Origin: an uncultured Ruminococcus sp.
Lineage (GTDB): Bacteria; Bacillota; Clostridia; Oscillospirales; Acutalibacteraceae
Assembly: GCA_902803125.1 (NCBI GenBank)
Contig: CADCOZ010000157.1
Coordinates: 1 to 5,545 of the forward strand
Direction: 5' to 3'
Length of the DNA: 5,545 nt
Part shown: positions 1 through 5,445 of the stretch, in pieces
How the letters are laid out: every line of letters starts with the position of its first letter
Numbering within the stretch: position 1 is the first letter of the stretch
Made by a program: the position numbers and the translations under genes
Notes under the pieces: model-generated
Seen by the model: the letters and a program-made list of their open reading frames with translations, nothing else
Told to the model about the DNA's origin: nothing
Databases searched by the model: none

Positions 1-14
1 GCCCTATTCCTAAG

Positions 15-87
15 AGCTGGAAAAGGGACTTGAACCCTCGACTTCCTCATTACGAGTGAGGTACTCTACCAACTGAGTTATTCCAGC
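15..87 (-). tRNA. tRNA-Thr, anticodon CGU
   Basis: Read on the minus strand, this folds into a complete cloverleaf. The acceptor stem is GCTGGAA paired with TTCCAGC, the D stem ACTC/GAGT, the anticodon stem CCTCA/TGAGG, and the T stem GAGGG/CCCTT around the loop TTCAAGT. The seven-base anticodon loop is CTCGTAA, which places CGT at the anticodon (plus-strand bases 52-54) and decodes the threonine codon ACG. The discriminator base is T (position 15). The CCA end is not encoded, since the gene is followed by CTT. A dedicated promoter lies just upstream. Confidence 0.96.
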
Positions 88-97
88 AACAAGTAAT

Positions 98-126
98 ATT
101 ATACTACAAAAACGAAGGCAGGTCAA
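98..126 (-). promoter_or_regulatory. Sigma-A-type promoter of the tRNA-Thr gene
   Basis: On the minus strand, TTGACC (126 to 121) and a perfect TATAAT (103 to 98) are separated by exactly 17 bases. The expected start site is near position 91, only a few bases before the mature tRNA 5' end at 87, so the leader would be very short. This suggests the tRNA is transcribed independently of the kinase operon upstream. Confidence 0.88.
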
Positions 127-139
127 GGGATTTTTATAA

Positions 140-164
140 AATCTTCAAGATTTTTTTGAAGATT
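140..164 (-). terminator. Hairpin, possible terminator of the regulator/kinase operon
   Basis: AATCTTCAA (140-148) pairs perfectly with TTGAAGATT (156-164), giving a 9-bp stem and a 7-base loop. On the minus strand the stem is followed by TTATAAAAAT, a weak T-rich tract. It is the only stem with any following T-rich stretch between the kinase stop codon (340) and the tRNA promoter, so it is the best candidate for ending that transcript. The stem is AT-rich and the T tract is interrupted, so termination may be inefficient. Confidence 0.45.
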
Positions 165-167
165 AAA

Positions 168-248
168 TTCTCAAAGTAAATTCCACAGTGGAATTTACGG
201 AGGAATTTACCTTGAGAAGAAAAAAAGTGGTAGAATTTAGTCTGAGAA
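168..248. repeat. Cluster of 19-bp direct and inverted repeats, possible IS30-type terminal repeats
   Basis: Three related 19-mers are present. One is inverted (168-186, reading GTGGAATTTACTTTGAGAA on the minus strand). Two are direct: 200-218, GAGGAATTTACCTTGAGAA, 17/19 identical to the first, and 230-248, GTAGAATTTAGTCTGAGAA, 16/19. A fourth half-copy at 188-198 matches the first 11 bases exactly and forms a perfect 11-bp palindrome with 176-186 around a single base. The outer arms 168-184 and 202-218 form a competing long stem whose only non-Watson-Crick position is a U-G wobble in minus-strand RNA. The arrangement looks like abutted ends of a mobile element. That identity is inferred; the repeats are seen directly. 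Confidence 0.7.
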
Positions 249-261
249 AGGAGGCACAGAC

Positions 262-399
262 ATGAGCAGAAAAAACAAACACATGACCTTGCACGGCAGT
301 ATGCGCAGAAAACAGCGTATAGCCGGTATCATTACAATGTCAATGACTTGGCAGCGGGATAATGACCTTTACCGAAGTGCCGCCGCCCTCACGCAGTGA
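262..399 (+). pseudogene. 45-codon ORF, possible IS30-family transposase N-terminal remnant
   Basis: The frame begins at ATG 262, seven bases after an excellent ribosome binding site (AAGGAGG, 248-254), and ends at TGA 397-399. The first ten residues, MSRKNKHMTL, resemble from memory the start of Firmicute IS30-family transposases. The expected helix-turn-helix and DDE catalytic region do not follow; the remainder is basic and methionine-rich with no recognised domain. The last 60 bases are antisense to the end of the kinase gene, so the tail is probably accidental coding. The repeat at 230-248 lies just upstream, where an insertion-sequence terminal repeat would be expected. The alternative is a genuine small basic protein or leader peptide. 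The ribosome binding site is clear and the family assignment tentative. Confidence 0.45.
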
Positions 400-1611
400 G
401 ATTTCCAGCTTACCCCTGCACATCATCTCAAGCCTTTCTCGGATATTATTCAGAGCGATATGCGGCTCGTTGTCATCGACCGGCTTGAAGCCCGGCCCGT
501 CGTCCTCCACGATAATCTCACTGGCCGAATCGGTCTGTCGGGTAATGACCGTGATGTGGATCGGATCGGTGCAGGCACTCAGGCCGTGCTTAACAGAGTT
601 TTCAACGATCGGCTGCAGGGTCAGCGGCGGCAGACGGAACAGGGTGTGCGGTGTATCAAAGCGGACAAAAAGACTGTCCTCAAACTGAGCCTGCTCAACA
701 GCAAGGTAAGCACGGGTATGTTCCAGCTCATCCTTGAACGGAACGGTGTCCTCGCTGGCGATAGCGGCAAAGTTTTTGCGCAGGTAGGTGGTAAAATCAA
801 GAGTGACCTGCTTGGCCTTTTGCGGGTCCTGGTCGCAAAGGTAGTAAATGCCCATCATGGTATTATAGATAAAGTGCGGCCGCATTTGCAGCACCATGAC
901 GCTGGCGTGCTGATGGGCAATCTTGCGCTGCTGCTGCATATATTGCTTCATGTTATCCGTAAGAATCAAAGCGAACATTGTGATGGCACAGAGGGTCATC
1001 CAAAATGTAACTAATATATCGACAGAGGCAAACATATATAGGGTAACGAGTATCGTTGTTGGCAGCATATAGACGAAAAGAGCGAAAAAGATACGTCTTG
1101 AGAGCTTTTTCTGTTTGGCCATCAGACTTCCTATGTTGAGAAGCATAATCGCAGCCAGCGGAGACAGCATCAGAGGGAACAGAGGTCCCCGGAAGTATTG
1201 ATTATCCGGTGTAATGTAGTAGAACATATCCATGAATTGAGTAGCGATCAGCAGTATGAAGAACACACACCACAGTGCTATCACGGTACGGAACAGTACG
1301 CTGTTTTTCAGGCTTTCTCCGCAGAAATGGATCATATAGATCATTGGGAAAAATGTCAGCACAGAGAAAAACGTATATTCAAGAATGACGATTACTCTTT
1401 CCACAGAAGCCATATCGGGTTTGGGGAAGATTATCATATCAATAGAAAGGATAACGGCATACGTCAGAAGAAGGGCGAAAAATGTGACGAAAAATTGTCT
1501 GCTCCACCGGTCGAGGGCCGGCATAAGGGCAGATAATACGATACCTATCACCATCATTGTCACCATTGCGCCGCTGATAAAAAAGCCAATTTCAATGAGC
1601 GGGTGGTTCAT
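340..1611 (-). CDS. Seven-helix LytS/YesM-type sensor histidine kinase
   Basis: This 423-residue protein is predicted to be a membrane sensor kinase that autophosphorylates on histidine and passes the phosphate to the receiver protein encoded just upstream. About seven hydrophobic helices fill residues 8-217 (roughly 8-30, 39-61, 74-96, 107-128, 143-163, 174-195, 199-217). A short basic, glutamine-rich linker (about 221-236) follows, then the His_kinase-type phosphoacceptor motif with LQMRPHFIYN, His246. The GHKL ATPase domain shows the N box PIVENSVKHG (Asn338), the G1 box EDDGPGF (369-375), NNIRERL (388-394) and a final glycine-rich REGGGTS. All key residues are present, so it should be active. 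It starts at ATG 1611, overlaps the regulator stop as ATGA and has a GGAGGCGGAG ribosome site just upstream, so translation is probably coupled. There is no extracellular PAS or Cache domain; sensing probably involves the helical bundle. The ligand cannot be told from the sequence. Confidence 0.93.
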   Translation of the reverse strand: MNHPLIEIGFFISGAMVTMMVIGIVLSALMPALDRWSRQFFVTFFALLLTYAVILSIDMIIFPKPDMASVERVIVILEYTFFSVLTFFPMIYMIHFCGESLKNSVLFRTVIALWCVFFILLIATQFMDMFYYITPDNQYFRGPLFPLMLSPLAAIMLLNIGSLMAKQKKLSRRIFFALFVYMLPTTILVTLYMFASVDILVTFWMTLCAITMFALILTDNMKQYMQQQRKIAHQHASVMVLQMRPHFIYNTMMGIYYLCDQDPQKAKQVTLDFTTYLRKNFAAIASEDTVPFKDELEHTRAYLAVEQAQFEDSLFVRFDTPHTLFRLPPLTLQPIVENSVKHGLSACTDPIHITVITRQTDSASEIIVEDDGPGFKPVDDNEPHIALNNIRERLEMMCRGKLEISLREGGGTSVKVIIPLPSH

Positions 1612-2207
1612 TTATCTCCGCCTCCCGTCCAGAATGGATATCTCAGTTTCTTGAGCTGTTCCCTGACGCTTTCAGGGGTGATTGGCTTGAGCATGAAGCC
1701 GCTCGCTCCCGTGCTCCAGGCATCCAGGGCATAATTGCAGTAGGCCGTCAGATAAATCACATTGGTACGGGGATTGATATCAAGCAGTGTGCTGCACAGC
1801 TCCAGCCCGCTGATATTTCTCAGCTCAATATCCAAAAAAGCGAGAGCCACACGGTTGGCTTTGGCGTATTCAATTGCTTCGGTCGGATTGGTAAAGCCCG
1901 TGACGGTCGCTTCGGGCATGACCTCTTCCAGTATCGGCAAGCCGCCGGTGAGAATCAGCTTTCTGTCGTCCACCATGATGACATGAGGGGATTCGTCGCT
2001 TTGTGCGGCGGCCGAGAGCAGAATATTGCTATCAACGCCCAAGACACCGGACAGACGGGCAATCATGGCAGCATCCGGCAGACGGCTGCCGCTTTCCCAC
2101 CTGGTGATGGTGGAGCGGGTCACATAGATTCGTTCGGCCAACTCCCGCTGTGAGATTTCCTTTTCTGTTCGCAATCTTTTCAGTGTTTCTGCAAAAAGCA
2201 TACTCAT
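1608..2207 (-). CDS. HTH (Cro/CI)-receiver response regulator with reversed domain order
   Basis: This 199-residue cytoplasmic protein joins an N-terminal XRE-type DNA-binding domain (residues 8-63, with the recognition-helix region ITRWESGSRLP) to a C-terminal receiver (about 76-190). The receiver has the acidic pair Asp80-Asp81 in IMVDD, the phosphoacceptor Asp126 in LAFLDIEL, Thr154 in YLTAY and Lys174 in MLKPI, so it should be phosphorylated normally. Most response regulators place the receiver first; here the DNA-binding domain leads, and no LytTR domain is present although LytS-type kinases usually pair with one. The start at ATG 2207 is chosen because GAGGAG lies nine bases upstream and the HTH begins at once. 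An in-frame ATG six bases downstream (2201) is possible. The gene is the first of an operon and overlaps the kinase start by four bases. It probably acts on the repeats in the adjacent divergent control region. Confidence 0.92.
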   Translation of the reverse strand: MSMLFAETLKRLRTEKEISQRELAERIYVTRSTITRWESGSRLPDAAMIARLSGVLGVDSNILLSAAAQSDESPHVIMVDDRKLILTGGLPILEEVMPEATVTGFTNPTEAIEYAKANRVALAFLDIELRNISGLELCSTLLDINPRTNVIYLTAYCNYALDAWSTGASGFMLKPITPESVREQLKKLRYPFWTGGGDK

Positions 2208-2216
2208 AACAAATCG

Positions 2217-2222
2217 CTCCTC
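2217..2222 (-). promoter_or_regulatory. Ribosome binding site that fixes the regulator start
   Basis: GAGGAG on the minus strand lies nine bases before ATG 2207. This supports that start over an in-frame upstream ATG at 2396, which would add 63 residues without a recognisable domain and run through both the promoter and one of the operator-like repeats. Confidence 0.8.
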
Positions 2223-2241
2223 ATGATTTTTTCTGAATAAT

Positions 2242-2270
2242 AGTTTAACTGAAAAAAAAGAAAAAAACAA
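2242..2270 (-). promoter_or_regulatory. Promoter of the regulator/kinase operon
   Basis: On the minus strand, TTGTTT (2270 to 2265) and TAAACT (2247 to 2242) are separated by 17 bases. The spacer is almost all T, which may act like an intrinsically bent or UP-like tract. The predicted start near 2235 gives a leader of about 28 bases that contains the ribosome binding site. The 17-bp repeat at 2302-2318 is centred about 75 bases upstream of this start, a position compatible with activation. Confidence 0.62.
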
Positions 2271-2301
2271 GAAGCCTACCGCCATTTTTCGGTAAATAGG
2301 A

Positions 2302-2318
2302 GGTGACATTCTGGAACC
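2302..2318 (+). promoter_or_regulatory. Operator-like 17-bp direct repeat, copy 1
   Basis: GGTGACATTCTGGAACC, identical in 16 of 17 bases to copy 2 at 2419-2435 and in the same orientation. Its ends GGT and ACC are complementary, giving a weak dyad as often seen for XRE-type operators. It lies upstream of the minus-strand promoter that serves the regulator gene. I infer that the HTH-receiver protein binds here. Confidence 0.6.
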
Positions 2319-2360
2319 ATTTCTGAAAATAATGAAAAGACGTTCTCGATACTGAAGCTT

Positions 2361-2389
2361 ATCATATTTGACTAAACATTTTCTACAAA
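2361..2389 (-). promoter_or_regulatory. Possible second, distal promoter for the regulator operon
   Basis: Minus-strand TTTGTA (2389 to 2384) and TATGAT (2366 to 2361) are 17 bases apart. The -10 is good and the -35 poor. Copy 2 of the 17-bp repeat sits about 53 bases upstream of this -10, almost the same distance as copy 1 to the proximal -10 (55 bases), so each repeat could serve its own leftward promoter. This is weak evidence taken alone. Confidence 0.3.
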
Positions 2390-2418
2390 ACAACAAGCAT
2401 TTATTTTATCCGACGAGG

Positions 2419-2435
2419 GGTGACACTCTGGAACC
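2419..2435 (+). promoter_or_regulatory. Operator-like 17-bp direct repeat, copy 2
   Basis: GGTGACACTCTGGAACC differs from copy 1 by a single C for T. It ends five bases before the -35 of the rightward promoter, centred near -49 relative to the predicted start, a common place for an activator that contacts RNA polymerase. The distance between copies, 117 bp, is close to eleven helical turns, so bound proteins could lie on the same face of the DNA. Confidence 0.6.
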
Positions 2436-2440
2436 TCCTA

Positions 2441-2469
2441 TTGTATTAGACTTCTATGTATAGTAAAAT
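2441..2469 (+). promoter_or_regulatory. Promoter of the small ORF/surface-protein operon
   Basis: TTGTAT (2441-2446) and TAAAAT (2464-2469) are separated by 17 bases. The -10 matches consensus at five of six positions and the -35 at four of six, as expected for a promoter that benefits from an activator. The predicted start near 2476 leaves a leader of about 39 bases before the small ORF. Confidence 0.65.
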
Positions 2470-2514
2470 ATAGATGATGACAGAACGAGCTATCACATCC
2501 GGCAGGAGGGCTAA

Positions 2515-2637
2515 ATGATGAACGAAAAAGAAACCGTTCCGTTCAACAGCGAGGCCATCACTTCCAACCGCTCTCTGCCGGACAATAGACTTCCGAGAAA
2601 GTCAAATGACATTATGAAAAGGAGTGGATCAAAATGA
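2515..2637 (+). CDS. 40-residue small protein or leader peptide, coupled to the surface protein
   Basis: A 40-codon frame starts at ATG 2515, five bases after a strong AGGAGG (2504-2509); the adjacent ATG at 2518 could also be used, at eight bases. It ends with TGA 2635-2637, overlapping the ATG of the large downstream gene (2634-2636) as ATGA. A full ribosome binding site, placement directly after the promoter and the coupling overlap all suggest it is translated. The product is hydrophilic and basic towards its end (LPRKSNDIMKRSGSK), with no membrane segment, signal peptide or cysteine, and I recognise no family. It may be a real small protein, or a leader frame whose translation tunes expression of the downstream gene. 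Confidence 0.6.
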   Translation: MMNEKETVPFNSEAITSNRSLPDNRLPRKSNDIMKRSGSK

Positions 2638-5075
2638 AAAGATCATTTTCTGTCAAACTGTTATCCTGTTTGCTGGTGCTGGCGCTGATGCTTATGACCT
2701 CAGCGGTGGCCGTAAGCGCCGAAGCGGAACCCAACAGCGGCCAATACGTCAAGGACGTATTTATTGCCTACGGCGAGAAGAAAGAGGATGCCGAAAAATG
2801 GCTCAGGGAGCACGGCTGGGAGCCTCTTTTTGACCTGAACGAGGGCAAGAGTTCCCATGCGCCAGGCATTAAGAACGCCGTAGCCGTGCTGGGCATCAAG
2901 CGTACCGATGACCCGAACGAAGCCATTACCGATATGGCAGTCATGAATATGGGTACGAATGATCAGAAAGGCTACAGCTTCGACGACTATGAAAGTCTTG
3001 TAGCACAGAAAAAGGCGAACATTGACGAGTTTATCAAAACCTTCATACCCGCACTGAATGAGTACCGTGACAACTACAACGGCAAAGGCAGTGAAGGCGG
3101 CAAAAAAAGAGCACAGATAGCACACGACCTGCTCAACAAGTTCTTTGACGGCGACCCGAACGGGGAATTTGCCGTGAACGATACCGGCAAGCCGCTGGGC
3201 GACCTGTTGCTGAACAAAACAAAGACCGAAATCGGTGACGAAGCCTATAACAAACTCTCAAAGGAAGATAAGCTAAAGGTTGCGGACTTCCAGCAAATCA
3301 TTCTGGAAAGCACCGGTCCCGCCGTTCAGAACGTCGAGAAGATTCTGGCGTTGGCCACCGATACCAATGAGAACTCATGGCTTGACCGTCTGGACGGTTT
3401 GACCGGCGAGGATCTTGTGGAGCGTATTGCCGAGTTTGCACCCGAAGCAAAGGGACAGAATTTGGCTCCCTCCGCCGCTATGAGTCTTTTAGCGGCACAT
3501 TTTGAGGACTATTCAAAGCTGTTGGCCTCTGACTGGATCAATGTTCACGAAGATATTCTTTGGTTTGAGAAATACTGTGAGGACAATGACCTTGTGCAGG
3601 GCGATGACAGTGACGAAGCGTATGACGAAAAATTAACGCAATATTTCAATGATTTGAGTGAACAGGATAAGGATCGCTTCAAGAAAGAATACGACCGATT
3701 CGTCCGCATTTTTACCTATTATAATGCTATCAAGGAAGTGGCTTATTCCGGCGAATGGGGCGAAACGCTCTACAATTTCTTACGCCCCGAAGACGATACG
3801 GTGGATTACAGCGAGGAATATTCCTACTTTGCACCGCTGGCGGCGGCTCTCTCCGAAGGTCAGCGGGCCGGACTGCAATTTCTTACTCTTTCAACCCTGT
3901 TAAGGGTCGCTTCCGACAGTGATTCCGCTATGGAAGCAACCTTCCCTTCCGCCGGTGAGATTTTCAAGGATAAGGACGGTAAGGAGTTGGAGAGCATCTC
4001 CATCTACAGCGGTATCAACCGTGCCATCTTCCGCAAAGGTGTGGCTCTGACAAGCGATGCGCTGATGCAGAAGAATCTGGGCAAGAGTCCTTATGACAAT
4101 CTTTGGGACGAGGGCGGTATGATGGATATAATTTCCTATTCCGGTTTCGTTCTTGGCGGCATTTCTATGATTACCGGCGCCGTTATGTTTGCAAAAACAC
4201 AGAAAGAAGTAACCAGTCTTTTGGAAATAATCAACGGTGATGCTTATAATGTGTGGGATGAAGACGAAGGCATATGGATAAAGATGAACGGGGAATTTGA
4301 TAAATTTGAAGCCCGTGAGAATCTTCAGGACGTGCTGCCGGTCAATACGGCAGGCAAATGGCTGATGGGCATCGGCGGTGCGCTGATGATTGCGGCGGCG
4401 GCTCTCAAAGGCGTGCAGATCTACAAATATTATCACCGTGACTTTACGATGATACCCGTCATGATCGTTGACGAGGTGGATATCGTTAGCTACACCACCG
4501 ACAAAAACGGCAAGCAGATCAAGATCATCAACTTTGACCAGTTCGCTTATTACGATGTCGTAAAATGCAACCGTCAGGAAATCGGCATTCATACGAACGC
4601 ACAGAACGGTGTTTCGGATTATAAGAGCTGGGGCTGCGGCGATGCCGCCGATATCAACGCCGACGTGGGCATACAATGGCTGGCCATGTATGTGAACCGA
4701 TCGGCGGCCAAGGGCAATCCCATTCTGGCCGATACGCTTGTACTCCAGAAGGGCAGCGACAAAAAGCCCGCAGACTGCAACGGCTGTCTGCACTTCTTCA
4801 CGTTTGAGAATGCGGCAAAGTTAGACGACACCGCCTATTGCTACCGTGAGGACAACGAGGGTATGTATCTCTTCTGGAAGGGTGACGAAACCGCCTTTGC
4901 AGAATCCACCTCGACAGGAGCCAACACAACAGGCGGCTCCACATCTACGGCCTCCGCTTTCAACGCAGGTTACTTGGCTCTGGCCGGTATTAGCGGCTTG
5001 GCTCTCGGTATCCTTGGCACCACGCTCGTTATGCTGCCAAAGCTGAAAAAGAAGAAAAAAGAAACAGCAGAATGA
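2634..5075 (+). CDS. Large uncharacterised surface protein with C-terminal membrane anchor
   Basis: I do not recognise the function of this 813-residue protein. Residues 1-29 form a Sec signal peptide, with a KRSFSVK charged start, a leucine-rich core and a likely cut after VSA. Residues 30-501 are hydrophilic, mostly acidic and helical, and would be extracellular. Hydrophobic helices follow at about 502-520 and 573-592, separated by a 52-residue loop predicted to be inside. Residues 596-777 would again be outside and hold Cys645, Cys668, a CNGC pair (715, 718) and Cys736, suited to disulfides or metal. A Ser/Thr/Gly linker (758-774) leads to the last helix (778-801) and a KLKKKKK stop-transfer tail. 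There is no LPXTG motif. The region around 42-106 (ending AITDMAVMNM) reminds me of a module in extracellular proteins of gut Clostridia, from memory only. AGGAG nine bases upstream supports ATG 2634. Placement beside a divergent sensor operon suggests signal-controlled envelope expression. Confidence 0.9.
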   Translation: MKRSFSVKLLSCLLVLALMLMTSAVAVSAEAEPNSGQYVKDVFIAYGEKKEDAEKWLREHGWEPLFDLNEGKSSHAPGIKNAVAVLGIKRTDDPNEAITDMAVMNMGTNDQKGYSFDDYESLVAQKKANIDEFIKTFIPALNEYRDNYNGKGSEGGKKRAQIAHDLLNKFFDGDPNGEFAVNDTGKPLGDLLLNKTKTEIGDEAYNKLSKEDKLKVADFQQIILESTGPAVQNVEKILALATDTNENSWLDRLDGLTGEDLVERIAEFAPEAKGQNLAPSAAMSLLAAHFEDYSKLLASDWINVHEDILWFEKYCEDNDLVQGDDSDEAYDEKLTQYFNDLSEQDKDRFKKEYDRFVRIFTYYNAIKEVAYSGEWGETLYNFLRPEDDTVDYSEEYSYFAPLAAALSEGQRAGLQFLTLSTLLRVASDSDSAMEATFPSAGEIFKDKDGKELESISIYSGINRAIFRKGVALTSDALMQKNLGKSPYDNLWDEGGMMDIISYSGFVLGGISMITGAVMFAKTQKEVTSLLEIINGDAYNVWDEDEGIWIKMNGEFDKFEARENLQDVLPVNTAGKWLMGIGGALMIAAAALKGVQIYKYYHRDFTMIPVMIVDEVDIVSYTTDKNGKQIKIINFDQFAYYDVVKCNRQEIGIHTNAQNGVSDYKSWGCGDAADINADVGIQWLAMYVNRSAAKGNPILADTLVLQKGSDKKPADCNGCLHFFTFENAAKLDDTAYCYREDNEGMYLFWKGDETAFAESTSTGANTTGGSTSTASAFNAGYLALAGISGLALGILGTTLVMLPKLKKKKKETAE

Positions 5076-5097
5076 TACGCAATTAAACAGGCTCTAA

Positions 5098-5122
5098 AGG
5101 TGTCTGTCCCCGACAGACACCT
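5098..5122 (+). terminator. Tight 11-bp hairpin just after the surface-protein gene
   Basis: AGGTGTCTGTC pairs perfectly with GACAGACACCT around a CCC loop, 22 bases after the stop codon. No T tract follows, so by itself it is a poor intrinsic terminator; it could instead protect the mRNA 3' end. The sequence ACAGACAC recurs at 5154-5161, followed by TTTT, and could compete for the left arm of this stem. Confidence 0.5.
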
Positions 5123-5187
5123 CCCGACCTTGAAAAATGCCCGCATCAAAAGCACAGACACTTTTCATGAGAAGCGAAGAATAGAAT

Positions 5188-5237
5188 AAAAAAAGCATTA
5201 TAACCTGCTTTTTTGGCGGGCTATAATGCTTTTTTTT
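5188..5237. terminator. Strong bidirectional intrinsic terminator
   Basis: A run of A plus GCATTATA (5188-5202) pairs with TATAATGC plus a run of T (5222-5236), a 15-bp stem with eight consecutive T bases on the 3' side of the plus strand and a matching A run giving T on the minus strand. The loop region holds CC and GG bases that can extend the pairing. It works in both directions and sits between the plus-strand surface-protein gene and a probable minus-strand gene at the right edge, as expected between convergent genes. Confidence 0.88.
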
Positions 5238-5348
5238 GATGTGGAACTCCAGTGCCGGAGGCTATTGTGCTTTTTAGTTTGGCCTTGTATTTGCAATAAC
5301 GGTGAGTTCGGTGATAAATGAAGGTACCTGTCACAGCCGCTCTCTTTG

Positions 5349-5437
5349 AGGGAGATGGCTCGAAGAGTCGGAGGGAGTTCCTTTTGAAGTGATTGTTGGT
5401 ATGAACTCCCCCTGTCAACTCCGTTGACGTTCCCCTC
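5349..5437. repeat. Paired inverted palindromic repeat arms (REP-like intergenic element)
   Basis: The left arm (5349-5380) reads from GAGGGAGATGG to GGGAGTTC and the right arm (5403-5437) from GAACTCCC to TTCCCCTC, so the two arms are inverted copies of a common plan. Each has its own small hairpin: GGCTC/GAGTC (one mismatch) in the left arm and a perfect GTCAAC-TCC-GTTGAC in the right arm (5414-5428). I associate such GAACTCCC/GGGAGTTC elements with dispersed intergenic repeats of Oscillospiraceae-type genomes; copy number cannot be tested here. It lies between the terminator and the incoming gene, and I see no convincing gene in 5238-5445. Confidence 0.6.
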
Positions 5438-5445
5438 AGAGCCTG

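Noticed and set aside
460..1014. 184-codon plus-strand frame within the kinase gene
   Set aside because: It lies opposite the conserved His_kinase and ATPase motifs, and shows no start signal or recognisable domain.
2298..2306. AGGAGGTGA as a ribosome binding site for a plus-strand small gene
   Set aside because: No start codon lies at suitable spacing; the next ATG is near 2332. The sequence is better explained as part of the repeated 17-bp element.
2208..2396. In-frame 63-codon N-terminal extension of the regulator starting at ATG 2396
   Set aside because: It has no ribosome binding site of note, encodes no domain, and would cross the proximal promoter and the first 17-bp repeat. GAGGAG before ATG 2207 and the immediate HTH start favour the shorter protein.
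2661..2669. Lipoprotein signal (LLSC) at the start of the surface protein
   Set aside because: Cys12 lies at the beginning of the hydrophobic core rather than after it, and a good signal peptidase I site (VSA at 27-29) follows.
3900..4793. 297-codon open frame on the minus strand inside the surface-protein gene
   Set aside because: It is antisense to a well-supported gene with a signal peptide and membrane anchor, has no visible ribosome site or domain, and its composition is what the opposite strand of biased codons produces.
4905..5075. Sortase-type LPXTG anchor at the C terminus of the surface protein
   Set aside because: No LPXTG or close variant precedes the last helix; anchoring is by the membrane helix and lysine tail alone.
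5221..5418. 65-codon minus-strand frame starting at a TTG
   Set aside because: It runs through the palindromic repeat arms and into the bidirectional terminator; no family or convincing start.
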